The notes under the pieces are model-generated. The model was given only the letters and a program-made list of their open reading frames with translations, ran no database searches and was not told the DNA's origin. Of a DNA stretch of 64,000 bases, positions 18,312 through 26,294 are shown piece after piece. Within the stretch, counting starts at the first letter, position 1; each line of letters begins with the position of its first letter. Location: assembly GCA_016705005.1 (NCBI GenBank), contig JADIZB010000009.1, positions 124,001 to 188,000 of the forward strand, given 5' to 3'. Both the position numbers and the translations under genes were made by a program. The DNA comes from Bacteroidales bacterium (GTDB lineage Bacteria; Bacteroidota; Bacteroidia; Bacteroidales; Lentimicrobiaceae).

Positions 18312-18325
18312 TAAACTTTATTAAC

Positions 18326-19249
18326 ATGAGTTTAGTCGTTGTCGGAACCGTCGCCTTTGATGCCATTGAAACCCCTTTCGGGAAAACAGATAAAATACTG
18401 GGTGGTGCCGGCACATACATCGGGCTGGCAGCCGGGAAACTTGAAGTAAAGACAAAGATTGTTTCTGTGGTCGGAGGTGATTTCCCGAAGGAATATCTTG
18501 ATCTGTTGAACAGGAATGGTGTGGAAACATCAGGAATTCGCATTATACCTGAGGGTAAAACCTTCTTCTGGGCCGGACGCTACCACAACGACATGAATTC
18601 GCGTGACACACTTGCCACCGAGTTAAACGTTCTGGCCGATTTCGACCCCGTTCTTCCGGAATCATATAAAGATTGTACTTTTCTGATGCTGGGTAATCTC
18701 ACCCCTCAGATTCAGAAGTCGGTGATTGGTCAGCTTCCGGTTAAGCCAAAGCTCATTGTGATGGATACCATGAATTACTGGATGAACACCGCCTGGGATG
18801 ACCTGCTGGAAGTGATCGGTATGGTGGATGTACTTACCATCAACGACGAAGAGGCCAGGCAGTTATCGGGCGAGTATTCACTGGTGAAGGCTGCCAGGAA
18901 AATTATTGGTATGGGGCCTCAATTCCTGGTGATTAAAAAAGGGGAACACGGGGCACTGCTTTTCAACAAGGAGAGCGTATTCTTCGCCCCGGCCCTGCCA
19001 CTTGAAGAAGTTTTTGATCCGACCGGAGCAGGTGATACTTTTGCCGGCGGCTTCATCGGTTATCTGGCCAAAACCGGCGACATCTCCTTCGAAAATATGA
19101 AGCGCGCCATTATCTTCGGTTCGGCCATGGCTTCCTTCACGGTTGAGAAATTCGGCACCGAAGGACTCCAGGCGATGCAGAATGGCGATCTGAGCGACCG
19201 CATCCGACTGTTCTCCGACCTGGTTCAGTTTGATATCGACCTTGACTGA
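18326..19249 (+). CDS. PfkB-family carbohydrate kinase
   Basis: A 307-residue ribokinase-fold sugar kinase. The N-terminal glycine pair region is GGAGTYIGLAAGKL, and the C-terminal PfkB signature is DPTGAGDTFAGG with catalytic base D237 and anion-hole GAGD. It lacks the classic substrate lid sequence of fructokinases, so the sugar is not predictable. In Bacteroidota this type is often annotated simply as sugar kinase, and nucleoside or ribose kinase activity is equally possible. The gene follows transaldolase on the same strand but with 232 bp of repeat-containing spacer. The -7-like TACATTTG at 18185-18192 would give a leader of about 130 nt. Confidence 0.9.
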   Translation: MSLVVVGTVAFDAIETPFGKTDKILGGAGTYIGLAAGKLEVKTKIVSVVGGDFPKEYLDLLNRNGVETSGIRIIPEGKTFFWAGRYHNDMNSRDTLATELNVLADFDPVLPESYKDCTFLMLGNLTPQIQKSVIGQLPVKPKLIVMDTMNYWMNTAWDDLLEVIGMVDVLTINDEEARQLSGEYSLVKAARKIIGMGPQFLVIKKGEHGALLFNKESVFFAPALPLEEVFDPTGAGDTFAGGFIGYLAKTGDISFENMKRAIIFGSAMASFTVEKFGTEGLQAMQNGDLSDRIRLFSDLVQFDIDLD

Positions 19250-19417
19250 TGGATCCTGACACGGACCCCGGGCTTGTAATATTGTCTGCTTCGTTAATAA
19301 TCATCATTTAACTTCTTTATCTGGCCCGGGATCCTGCTCTCTACCCCTGACAGGCAAATAACGGACCAGAGCTTCCTGTTGATTCCGGTTCTAAATAATC
19401 CATTTTTCAACAGGCAT

Positions 19418-19447
19418 TTTGTTATTGTACAGATTTTTATAACTTTG
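19418..19447 (+). promoter_or_regulatory. Promoter with -33 TTTG and -7 TAACTTTG
   Basis: TTTG at 19418-19421 and TAACTTTG at 19440-19447 are separated by 18 bp, one of the best Bacteroidota-type promoters in the window. The EF-G paralogue starts 45 bp downstream. Confidence 0.7.
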
Positions 19448-19491
19448 TCGCCCTTTCGAAATCGGATTAATCATCATAACTTGCTAAAAAC

Positions 19492-21627
19492 ATGAAGGTT
19501 TACAAAACAAATGAGTTAAGGAATATCGTACTCATCGGTGGCGCTAAAACAGGTAAGACAACCCTGGCTGAAGCCATACTATTTGAAGGTGGCGTAATTA
19601 ACAGGCGCGGCTCAATCGAAGATAAGAATACTGTTTCGGATTATCGTGAAATTGAGCTGGAGCGCCAGAATTCAGTTTCATCAACCATACTTTATGCTGA
19701 GCATAAAGGGCATAAGATCAATGTGATCGATGCTCCCGGTTTCGATGATTTTATCGGAGAAGTTGTTGCAGGCCTTCATGCAGCCGATACCGCCTTTATG
19801 GTAATCAACGGTCAGAATGGCGTGGAAGTCGGAACCGAAATCAACTGGAGGCAGGCTACTGCAAACCACAAACCGGTTGTTTTCCTCATTAATCATCTCG
19901 AACACGAAAAATCCAGTTTCGAAGAAAGTATCCGCCAGCTCAAAACACAGTTTGGTGGCAGTGTGACCCCGCTTCAATATCCGGTAAACGAAGGTCATAG
20001 CTTCAACTCTATCATCGATGTGCTGCAGCAGAAAATGCTTAAATATCCTTCCGGTGGCGGAAAAGCTGAGGTTCTGGATATTCCGGCAGATCAGAAAGCC
20101 AAAGCAGAAGAGATGCTCAACAGCCTGATCGAGACTGCTGCCGAAAACGATGAAACCCTCATGGAATCCTTCTTTGAAAACGGGACCCTGACTACCGACG
20201 AACTGAAGCGTGGATTGAAACTTGGAATCATCAACCGCGGTTTGTTCCCTGTACTTTGTATCGGTGCCAAACTGAATATGGGTGTTGATGCCATGCTTGA
20301 TTTCGTTATCAACTACCTTCCTTCCCCGGACGAAATGCCGGCCCGCAAGACAAAAGAAGGGAAAGAACTCAAATGCAAAGCAACCGATCCAACTTCAGCG
20401 CTGATTTTCAAGACTTCGATCGAAGAACATCTTGGCGAAATTTCATTCTTCAAGGTGTTGGCAGGTGAAATCACTGAAGCCATGGACATGGTGAATGGTG
20501 TAAACGGGTCGAAAGAGCGTATTTCGCAGTTGTTTGCCGTTGCCGGTAAGAAACGCGAGAAGCTTGAGAAAGTGGTTGCCGGTGATATTGCGGCAACCAT
20601 CAAACTGAAGAATGCCCGCACCAATCAGACCCTCAATGCACCAAAGAACTCGGGCGATGTGATTGAACCGATCGAATTCCCGGCCCCTAAAATTACCATG
20701 GCCATCAAGGCAAAGAACACCGCTGACGACGAAAAGCTGGGTGTTGCACTGACCGAAATCCAGAAGGTTGACCCAACCCTCACGATTGAATATTCGAAAG
20801 AACTGAAGCAGATCATCATCCGCGGACAGGGTGAACTTCACCTGAATATTGCCAAATGGTTGATCGAGAACATCGAAAAGATCGGCATTGAATATTACGC
20901 CCCGAGGATTCCTTACCGGGAAACCATTACCAAATCTGCCAAGGCGATGTACCGTCACAAAAAACAATCGGGTGGATCCGGTCAGTTTGGAGAGGTACAT
21001 ATGCTCATCCAGCCTTATACCGAGGATATGGTTCCCCAGAAAGAATTCCCGATCAGGGGTACTGAAGAACATCTGCTTCCCTGGGGTGGAAAACTCATTT
21101 TCAACAACTGTATTGTCGGTGGTTCAATTGATGCCCGCTTCCAGCCCGCTATCCTGAAAGGGATCATGGAGAAGATCGAAGAAGGTCCGTTGACCGGTTC
21201 CTACGCCCGTGATATCGTAGTTAACATCTACGACGGTAAAATGCACCCGGTTGACTCCAATGAGCTTGCCTTTAAACTTGCCGGACGCCAGGCCTTCAAA
21301 GAAGCCTTTAAAAATGCAGGTCCGAAGATTCTTGAGCCCATTTATGATGTTGAAGTCATGGTGCCCTCCGATCGCATGGGTGATATCATGACCGACCTTC
21401 AGGGTCGTCGCGCCATCATTATGGGAATGGACAGTGAAGGCAATTACCAGATCGTAAAAGCCAAGGTACCCCTTGCTGAGATGAACCGTTATTCTACCGC
21501 CCTGAGTTCAATCACCAGCGGCAGCGGAACCTACTCACTCAAATTTGCTGAGTATTCACAGGTTCCGGGCGATGTTCAGACAGCCCTTCTCAAAGCATAC
21601 GAAGAACAGGAGAAAGAAGACGAATAG
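19492..21627 (+). CDS. Elongation factor G paralogue with degenerate GTPase motifs
   Basis: A 711-residue protein with the full EF-G domain order: G domain, beta-barrel domain II, domains III-V (ending in the C-terminal EFG_C ferredoxin-like fold around VEVMVPSDRMGDIMTDLQGRR). The P-loop is intact (GGAKTGKTT, 16-24). The G3 motif, normally DTPGHxDF, reads DAPGFDDF (80-87), so the conserved catalytic histidine is Phe84. The G4 motif NKxD reads NHLE (134-137). Domain IV keeps a Gly-rich loop (KKQSGGSGQFGEVH). It resembles the Bacteroidota EF-G paralogue that accompanies the canonical fusA rather than the main translocase. Its role is unknown; recycling or a specialised ribosome function are possible. 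It has a strong promoter and a strong terminator, so it is a single-gene unit. Confidence 0.9.
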   Translation: MKVYKTNELRNIVLIGGAKTGKTTLAEAILFEGGVINRRGSIEDKNTVSDYREIELERQNSVSSTILYAEHKGHKINVIDAPGFDDFIGEVVAGLHAADTAFMVINGQNGVEVGTEINWRQATANHKPVVFLINHLEHEKSSFEESIRQLKTQFGGSVTPLQYPVNEGHSFNSIIDVLQQKMLKYPSGGGKAEVLDIPADQKAKAEEMLNSLIETAAENDETLMESFFENGTLTTDELKRGLKLGIINRGLFPVLCIGAKLNMGVDAMLDFVINYLPSPDEMPARKTKEGKELKCKATDPTSALIFKTSIEEHLGEISFFKVLAGEITEAMDMVNGVNGSKERISQLFAVAGKKREKLEKVVAGDIAATIKLKNARTNQTLNAPKNSGDVIEPIEFPAPKITMAIKAKNTADDEKLGVALTEIQKVDPTLTIEYSKELKQIIIRGQGELHLNIAKWLIENIEKIGIEYYAPRIPYRETITKSAKAMYRHKKQSGGSGQFGEVHMLIQPYTEDMVPQKEFPIRGTEEHLLPWGGKLIFNNCIVGGSIDARFQPAILKGIMEKIEEGPLTGSYARDIVVNIYDGKMHPVDSNELAFKLAGRQAFKEAFKNAGPKILEPIYDVEVMVPSDRMGDIMTDLQGRRAIIMGMDSEGNYQIVKAKVPLAEMNRYSTALSSITSGSGTYSLKFAEYSQVPGDVQTALLKAYEEQEKEDE

Positions 21628-21646
21628 TTTTCAGTTATCCTGCGAT

Positions 21647-21680
21647 AAAAAGGCTGTTCCTCCGGGAGCGGCCTTTTTTT
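21647..21680 (+). terminator. Rho-independent terminator after the EF-G paralogue
   Basis: Stem AAAGGCTGTTCC (21649-21660) pairs with GGAGCGGCCTTT (21665-21676) through two G-T pairs, loop TCCG, followed by a T7 run to 21680. It begins 20 bp after the stop codon. Confidence 0.92.
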
Positions 21681-21860
21681 ATAAAGTTTGTCCGCTTCTT
21701 TCCCGCCACAGGCAGGGAACCTTTCAGATGCGGACTTCCACGGCTTTATAAAAGTTAGCCCGCATCTTACCCGCCACAGGCGGGGAGCCTACCTGCCGGT
21801 TTGCCCGTCGAAGGAGGGCGAGGCAGGCCTTTCTGATGCGGACTTCCACAACCTTATCCA
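21681..21860. repeat. Imperfect tandem duplication in intergenic region
   Basis: Two units of about 70-110 bp. Each contains CCCGCCACAGGC followed by a GGGA-rich stretch, and each ends in the near-identical 21-mers at 21721-21741 and 21829-21849 (one mismatch, core GATGCGGACTTCCAC). The second unit carries an extra insertion of about 40 bp rich in GGCAGG and GCCTGCC. No open frame spans it. Confidence 0.75.
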
Positions 21861-21890
21861 TTGATAAAATTCTACTTTGCCTGAGGTGCA

Positions 21891-21919
21891 GGTGCACATC
21901 AGAAAATAAGATGTGCACC
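21891..21919. repeat. Covarying stem-loop element, copy A
   Basis: GGTGCACATC, loop AGAAAATAA, GATGTGCACC: a perfect 10-bp stem with a 9-nt loop, followed by AACA. A second copy at 24953-24979 has the same stem length class, a similar loop (AAAAGATAA) and the same downstream flank, with a compensatory A-T to G-C change in the stem. Confidence 0.75.
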
Positions 21920-21941
21920 AACATTTCAGCAGGAAATACAA

Positions 21942-22012
21942 TGATTTTCAGCTGTCTGACCCCTGACCCCATAGGGGGACATCTGAAAATCAATGAATCA
22001 AAATGTCCCCCT
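21942..22012. repeat. Nested inverted repeats
   Basis: TGATTTTCAG (21942-21951) is the exact inverse complement of CTGAAAATCA (21983-21992). Inside lie TGTC/GACA and CCCC-ATA-GGGG. The inner AGGGGGACAT (21974-21983) can alternatively pair with ATGTCCCCCT (22003-22012). Mutually exclusive folds are possible. The element sits in the space between the EF-G terminator and the GH30 promoter. Confidence 0.7.
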
Positions 22013-22161
22013 CAGGGAAATAAGGAGTCAATAAATTATCAGGAGCAGACTCAATTTCAGATAGCCGGAGAGGAGGATCCCAGCTGGAAATAAATCAGTA
22101 ACAGATGAAAAACATCCGGAAAATTTCTTCAACCGGCTGAACAGCAATATTTCAAAAACAG

Positions 22162-22169
22162 TATCTTTG
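22162..22169 (+). promoter_or_regulatory. -7 promoter element TATCTTTG
   Basis: Matches TAnnTTTG; about 80 bp upstream of the GH30 ATG. The rest of 21628-22248 between this and the EF-G stop holds only the repeats listed separately and no gene. Confidence 0.5.
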
Positions 22170-22248
22170 CTATTCAATGTTAGTGTAACTTTCACACCAA
22201 CCCGATTCATTCCGGTTCAGACTTTTTATAACGATCAAATCCATTGAT

Positions 22249-23697
22249 ATGAAACGACTTATCTTATTCATGGCAGCAGCTTCGCTGGTACATTTCACTA
22301 CTGCCCAGGTTCAGCCGGTAAAACCTTTGTTTAAGGGATCGCAGGTTAAAGTATACACAACCGCCGATAACAGCGATTACCGTCTGACACAAACCGCAAC
22401 CCTTGAATTCAGTGAGACGGGTCAGCCGTTTGAAACGGAAATCTGTGTCTTTGTCGATCCATCGCAGACATTCCAGACATTCCTCGGAATCGGGGGAGCC
22501 ATCACCGATGCTTCGGCCGAAACATTTTACAAGTTACCTGAAAAAAAGCAACAGGAAGTCCTGACCGCCTATTTTAATCCTAAAGAAGGCATCGGATACA
22601 CCCTGCTGCGCACAAACATGAACAGCTGTGATTTTTCCAGTGGAAGCTATACCTACGTAAATGAAGGGGATGCTGATCTGAAATCCTTTTCTGTAGATGT
22701 TGACAAAAAATATAAAATACCAATGATTAAACAGGCCATGGCTGTTGTCGGAGGAAAGATTCCATTGTATATAAGCCCGTGGAGTCCGCCGGCCTGGATG
22801 AAAGACAACAACAATATGCTCCAGGGAGGGAAACTGAAGCCGGAGTTTTACCAAAGCTGGGCCAACTATTATGTGAAATACATCAACAGCCTCGAAAAGG
22901 AAGACGTACCGGTGTGGGGCCTTAGCATTCAGAATGAACCAATGGCAAAGCAAAAGTGGGAAAGCTGCATCTATACAGCCGAAGAGGAACGCGACTTTCT
23001 GAAGAAATACCTTGGACCCACCCTGAAGAACGCGGGACTATCAGATAAGAATGTTATAGTCTGGGATCATAACCGCGACCTGATCTATCAGCGTGCACAG
23101 ACCTATTTTTCTGACCCCGAAGTGGCAAAGTATGCCTGGGGAATCGGATTTCACTGGTACGAAGACTGGAGCGGCGGCCTTCCTGTGTTTGAGAATGTTC
23201 GCAGGGTTCATGAAGCTTTCCCGGATGAAAACATCCTGTTTACCGAAGGATGTGCCGAAAGCTTTGATGCAAACCGTTATAGCTTCTGGGGCCTTGGCGA
23301 GGAGTATGGCCGTTCGATGATACACGATTTCAACAACGGGGCCGTGGGCTGGACCGACTGGAATATCCTGCTGGATGAGTTCGGTGGCCCGAACCATGTC
23401 GGCAATTTCTGTTTCGCCCCCATGCATGGGAATACCAAAACCGGGGAACTTACCTTAACAAACTCCTATTATTACATTGGTCATTTCTCTAAGTTTATCC
23501 GCCCGGGAGCCAAAAGGATCATAGCCTCGCCCAGCCGCAGCCAGCTGATTGCCACAGCCTTTGTCAATATGGATGGATCGGTGGTGGTGGTGGTGATGAA
23601 CCAAAGCAATCAGCCAACGGAATATAAGCTATGGGTTAACGGTAAAACTGTGCCTGTAACCAGTCTGCCGCATTCAATAGCCACACTGGTTTTCTGA
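22249..23697 (+). CDS. Glycoside hydrolase family 30 (glucosylceramidase-like)
   Basis: A 482-residue secreted glycosidase with a signal peptide cut after about residue 19 (ASLVHFTTAQ). The clan A barrel shows FLGIGGAITDASAETF, YISPWSPPAWMKDNNNM, the acid/base E230 in GLSIQNEP and the nucleophile E333 in ILFTEGCAES. A C-terminal beta domain (ATAFVNMDGSVVVVVMNQSN) completes GH30 architecture. Subfamily members act on beta-1,6-glucan, glucosylceramide or related beta-glucosides. Together with the GH3 enzyme at 10264-12927 it indicates beta-glucan or glycolipid use, though the two are not linked in an operon. Confidence 0.95.
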   Translation: MKRLILFMAAASLVHFTTAQVQPVKPLFKGSQVKVYTTADNSDYRLTQTATLEFSETGQPFETEICVFVDPSQTFQTFLGIGGAITDASAETFYKLPEKKQQEVLTAYFNPKEGIGYTLLRTNMNSCDFSSGSYTYVNEGDADLKSFSVDVDKKYKIPMIKQAMAVVGGKIPLYISPWSPPAWMKDNNNMLQGGKLKPEFYQSWANYYVKYINSLEKEDVPVWGLSIQNEPMAKQKWESCIYTAEEERDFLKKYLGPTLKNAGLSDKNVIVWDHNRDLIYQRAQTYFSDPEVAKYAWGIGFHWYEDWSGGLPVFENVRRVHEAFPDENILFTEGCAESFDANRYSFWGLGEEYGRSMIHDFNNGAVGWTDWNILLDEFGGPNHVGNFCFAPMHGNTKTGELTLTNSYYYIGHFSKFIRPGAKRIIASPSRSQLIATAFVNMDGSVVVVVMNQSNQPTEYKLWVNGKTVPVTSLPHSIATLVF

Positions 23698-23730
23698 TCC
23701 TGAAGTTCCGGTCAGAAGGAAATAACCCTT

Positions 23731-24810
23731 TCAGGAAATAAACGGGTAATCAATATACCCCTCCGGCCCCCGGGTATAAAAGGTATCGGGATCCGGTGCA
23801 TTGAGGGGTGCATGGTTCAGGATGCGTGCCGGCAGGTCGGGGTTGGCAATAAACAATCGTCCGAAGGCCACCAGGTCGGCGCAACCTGCTTCAACAGCTT
23901 CCTTGCCGCTTTCCGGTGTATAGTTTCCTGCAGTAACGAGTGTTCCGGTGTAATGCTTTCTGAAATGCCGGGCCACATGGGGTATCATATGCGGATGCTT
24001 TTCAAGCGAAAGCATGGGCTCCACCAGGTGAAGGAAAGCAAGGTTTCTTTTGTCAAGTTCACCGATAACATACCCAAATAAACCTACCGGATCGGTGTCG
24101 TCCATTCCATATCTGATATTGGATGGCGACAGCCGGATTCCCGTTCTCTCACTCCCGATTTCCCTGCAGATGGCATCGGTAACCTCAAGGGTGAGGCGGC
24201 AGCGGTTTTCGATGCTCCCGCCATATTGATCGGTCCTGGCATTGGAAGATGAATGCATAAACTGATCAAGCAGGTAGGAATTGGCTGCATGGATTTCAAC
24301 GCCATCGAAGCCCGCTTCCATAGCGTTTGCCGAGGCTTTCCGGTAATCCTCAACAATGCCGGGAATTTCACTCAGCTCTAGTGGTCTTGGCACTTCCATG
24401 GCCATCTTACCTTCCGGTGTTGTGATGAAATCACCGCCTGAGATGGCTGAAGCCGATACCGGCAATGCATTCCCCGGTTGCAGCAGCGAGTGTGAAACCC
24501 TGCCGACATGCCACAACTGCAGAAAGATCAGACCACCTTCTGCATGAACGGCCGCTGTAACTTTTTTCCATCCCTCAACCTGCGCTGTCGAGTGAATTCC
24601 GGGCGTGTTCATATAACCTACACCCTGCGGTGAAATCTGGGTTGCTTCTGCAATAATCAGCCCTGAGGAAGACCTTTGAGCGTAGTAAATGGCATTCATC
24701 TCAACCGGTACGCCACCGTTCCCGGCACGGCGACGGGTAAGCGGAGCCATGATCAATCGGTTTTTCAGGGTAAAGTTTCCAAGTTTATATGGTTGAAGCA
24801 AAGGATTCAT
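23731..24810 (-). CDS. Old yellow enzyme family alkene reductase
   Basis: A 359-residue FMN-dependent enoate reductase (NemA/OYE class). I choose ATG 24810 (MNPLLQPYKLGNFTLKNR); the frame is open 18 codons upstream but conservation starts here. Motifs: RLIMAPLTRRRAGN near the N terminus, HVGRVSH, VEIHAANSYLLDQFMH with the substrate-binding His-Asn pair, and DQYGGSIENRCRL. The C terminus has LVTAGNYTPES and DLVAFGRLFIANPDLP for FMN phosphate binding. It reduces activated C=C bonds using NADPH, and such enzymes act in detoxification. Transcribed in the same direction as the acyl-CoA genes upstream but separated from them by 226 bp of repeats. Confidence 0.95.
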   Translation of the reverse strand: MNPLLQPYKLGNFTLKNRLIMAPLTRRRAGNGGVPVEMNAIYYAQRSSSGLIIAEATQISPQGVGYMNTPGIHSTAQVEGWKKVTAAVHAEGGLIFLQLWHVGRVSHSLLQPGNALPVSASAISGGDFITTPEGKMAMEVPRPLELSEIPGIVEDYRKASANAMEAGFDGVEIHAANSYLLDQFMHSSSNARTDQYGGSIENRCRLTLEVTDAICREIGSERTGIRLSPSNIRYGMDDTDPVGLFGYVIGELDKRNLAFLHLVEPMLSLEKHPHMIPHVARHFRKHYTGTLVTAGNYTPESGKEAVEAGCADLVAFGRLFIANPDLPARILNHAPLNAPDPDTFYTRGPEGYIDYPFIS

Positions 24811-24895
24811 CGTTTCTATCCGGGTTTTGTAACCATAAACTAAACTTCCGGCACAAAGTTGCACCGGAAGATTGTTTTTTTAATTTGGTCCGTTT

Positions 24896-24940
24896 GCAGG
24901 CAGAGCCTGCCGGCATACTCCGACGGCGGCAGAGCCGCCG
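24896..24940. repeat. Pair of short AGA-loop hairpins
   Basis: GCAGGC-AGA-GCCTGC at 24896-24910 and CGGCGGC-AGA-GCCGCCG at 24924-24940: two G/C-rich hairpins with the same AGA loop, lying directly before the second covarying stem-loop. Probably part of one compound intergenic repeat. Confidence 0.6.
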
Positions 24941-24952
24941 CCGACCAAGGAA

Positions 24953-24979
24953 GTGCGCGTCAAAAGATAAGACGTGCAC
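24953..24979. repeat. Covarying stem-loop element, copy B
   Basis: GTGCGCGTC, loop AAAAGATAA, GACGTGCAC: a 9-bp stem with one G-T pair. Compared with copy A at 21891-21919, one pair changes A-T to G-C on both sides and another changes only one side. The flank CAACA is shared. Confidence 0.75.
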
Positions 24980-25004
24980 CAACACACCGGATTCAAACTT
25001 TTTA

Positions 25005-25028
25005 CTTTAGACTTTTTACTTTTTACTT
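25005..25028. repeat. 24-bp dispersed repeat, copy 2
   Basis: Identical over 24 bases to 18288-18311 (TTTAGAC plus TTTTTAC units). It lies between stem-loop copy B and the thiolase stop codon. Confidence 0.8.
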
Positions 25029-25036
25029 ATCTCGCC

Positions 25037-26278
25037 TCAAACCGTCTTTTTAAACACAATCGCCACCACAGTCCGGTCATCGCCACCCATATTAACGGTA
25101 AGTCCATAGGGCCTGTCAGCAGGGATGGTGATTTGTGCAGCGCCTGCCTTACCTGTCAGCTGTTCCCAGATGGTAACGGCCTGGTGAACGCCGGTGGCAC
25201 CCGTAGGATGACCCCAGCCGATCAGACCACCGGTGGTATTCACAGGTATTTTTCCATCACGGGCGGTATTTCCTTCGAGTACAAAATCTGCGCCCTTTCC
25301 TTCAGCGGCGAGGCCTATGGCTTCCATGCCCAGTATTCCGGCGATGCTGAAACAGTCGTGGGTTTCTACAGTGGCAAGCTGGTCAACAGTGATTCCCGCC
25401 GATTTCATGGCTTCCTTTGCTGCAAAGGCAATGGTATTGAGGCGGGTAAGATCTTCGGGTAAAGCCGTGATATCATCGGCAGCATGACCCACACCGACCA
25501 CTTCCACTGCATCTTTCAGGGCGACACCGCAACGCTTCAGCCCTTCTTCCGAAACAATCGCTATGGTTGATGCACCATCAGAAACTTTGGAGCAGTCAAA
25601 AACATTCAGGTGGTCGGTAAAGGATTTCGGGTTGGGTTCCATCAATCCCTGAGCCTCCAGATCAGCGGTTTTATTTTCAAATTCCTGCGCTGTCGGGCAC
25701 AGGCGTGCATTCTCAATGGCATTGCGGTACCAGCGCGCCATGGCCTTTCTGGCTTTTTCACGGCCAATTTTTTCATAATAAGCTCCGGCCCTGTCGCTAA
25801 ACTGTCCGGGGAAGAAATAGGCGTGCCCGTCTTTCCGTCGGGGGAACCATCCTGCTCCGGCAAGAATATCGGCTCCGTAAATTGCCTTAACGGTATTCTG
25901 AACTTCAACACCCATGGCCAGTACTACTTCAGCTGAACCCGACAATACGGATTTTATACCACTCACCAGGGCCAGTCCTCCGGAGGCACAGGCCCCTTCA
26001 ACGCGGAGTGAGGGTTTGTATCTCAGCCCGGGATCCACCATGGCCATAAAGGCACCAAGGTGAGCCTGTTTGTTAAAGCGGGAGGCCATGAAATTGCCCA
26101 CCACCCCTTCGTCAACATTTCCGGCACCACCAATCTGCGCCAGGGTGGCCTGACCGGCTTCCTTCATATAATGCTCCAGTCCCGGACGTTCTTTTTTCGG
26201 ATTGAATTCCTTGCGGCCGGTACCCATTGAAATGGTGTTATAACCGGCAATCATGTATATTTTTTTGTGAGGGTTCAT
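25037..26278 (-). CDS. Thiolase-family acyl-CoA acetyltransferase
   Basis: A 413-residue thiolase from ATG 26278 (MNPHKKIYMIAGYN); this start leaves 16 bp after the upstream dehydrogenase stop, whereas the open frame to 26305 would overlap it. Nucleophile C97 in VEGACASGG; C-terminal catalytic residues in VETHDCFSIAG and GGLIGWGHPTGATG. It has features of the SCP2-type thiolases (lack of the usual loop-domain CxG motif and HDCF in place of NEAF). The reaction is likely thiolytic cleavage of 3-ketoacyl-CoA or the reverse condensation. Last gene of a hydratase-dehydrogenase-thiolase set. Confidence 0.92.
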   Translation of the reverse strand: MNPHKKIYMIAGYNTISMGTGRKEFNPKKERPGLEHYMKEAGQATLAQIGGAGNVDEGVVGNFMASRFNKQAHLGAFMAMVDPGLRYKPSLRVEGACASGGLALVSGIKSVLSGSAEVVLAMGVEVQNTVKAIYGADILAGAGWFPRRKDGHAYFFPGQFSDRAGAYYEKIGREKARKAMARWYRNAIENARLCPTAQEFENKTADLEAQGLMEPNPKSFTDHLNVFDCSKVSDGASTIAIVSEEGLKRCGVALKDAVEVVGVGHAADDITALPEDLTRLNTIAFAAKEAMKSAGITVDQLATVETHDCFSIAGILGMEAIGLAAEGKGADFVLEGNTARDGKIPVNTTGGLIGWGHPTGATGVHQAVTIWEQLTGKAGAAQITIPADRPYGLTVNMGGDDRTVVAIVFKKTV

Positions 26279-26294
26279 AGGGAAGGGGATTTGA

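Noticed and set aside
18250..18320. CRISPR-like TTTTTAC repeats
   Set aside because: Units are short, directly adjacent without unique spacers, and occur as simple-sequence tract only.
20443..21072. A 209-residue minus-strand frame within the EF-G gene
   Set aside because: Antisense shadow frame; the plus-strand EF-G is unambiguous.
21628..22248. Possible small RNA or tRNA gene
   Set aside because: No tRNA-like cloverleaf was found; structure is better explained by repeats. RNA expression cannot be judged from sequence.
10264..24810. A polysaccharide utilisation locus including GH3 and GH30 genes
   Set aside because: There is no SusC/SusD pair, no hybrid two-component sensor and no ECF sigma pair; the two glycosidases are 9 kb apart and on opposite strands.
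24811..24864. Extension of the old yellow enzyme start
   Set aside because: Family alignment from memory begins at MNPLLQPYKL; the upstream part overlaps a hairpin-rich spacer.
24845..24870. CTTCCGG / CCGGAAG hairpin followed by T-run, terminator-like on the plus strand
   Set aside because: No plus-strand gene ends near it. It lies in the 5' region of the minus-strand old yellow enzyme gene and is probably part of the repeat cluster.
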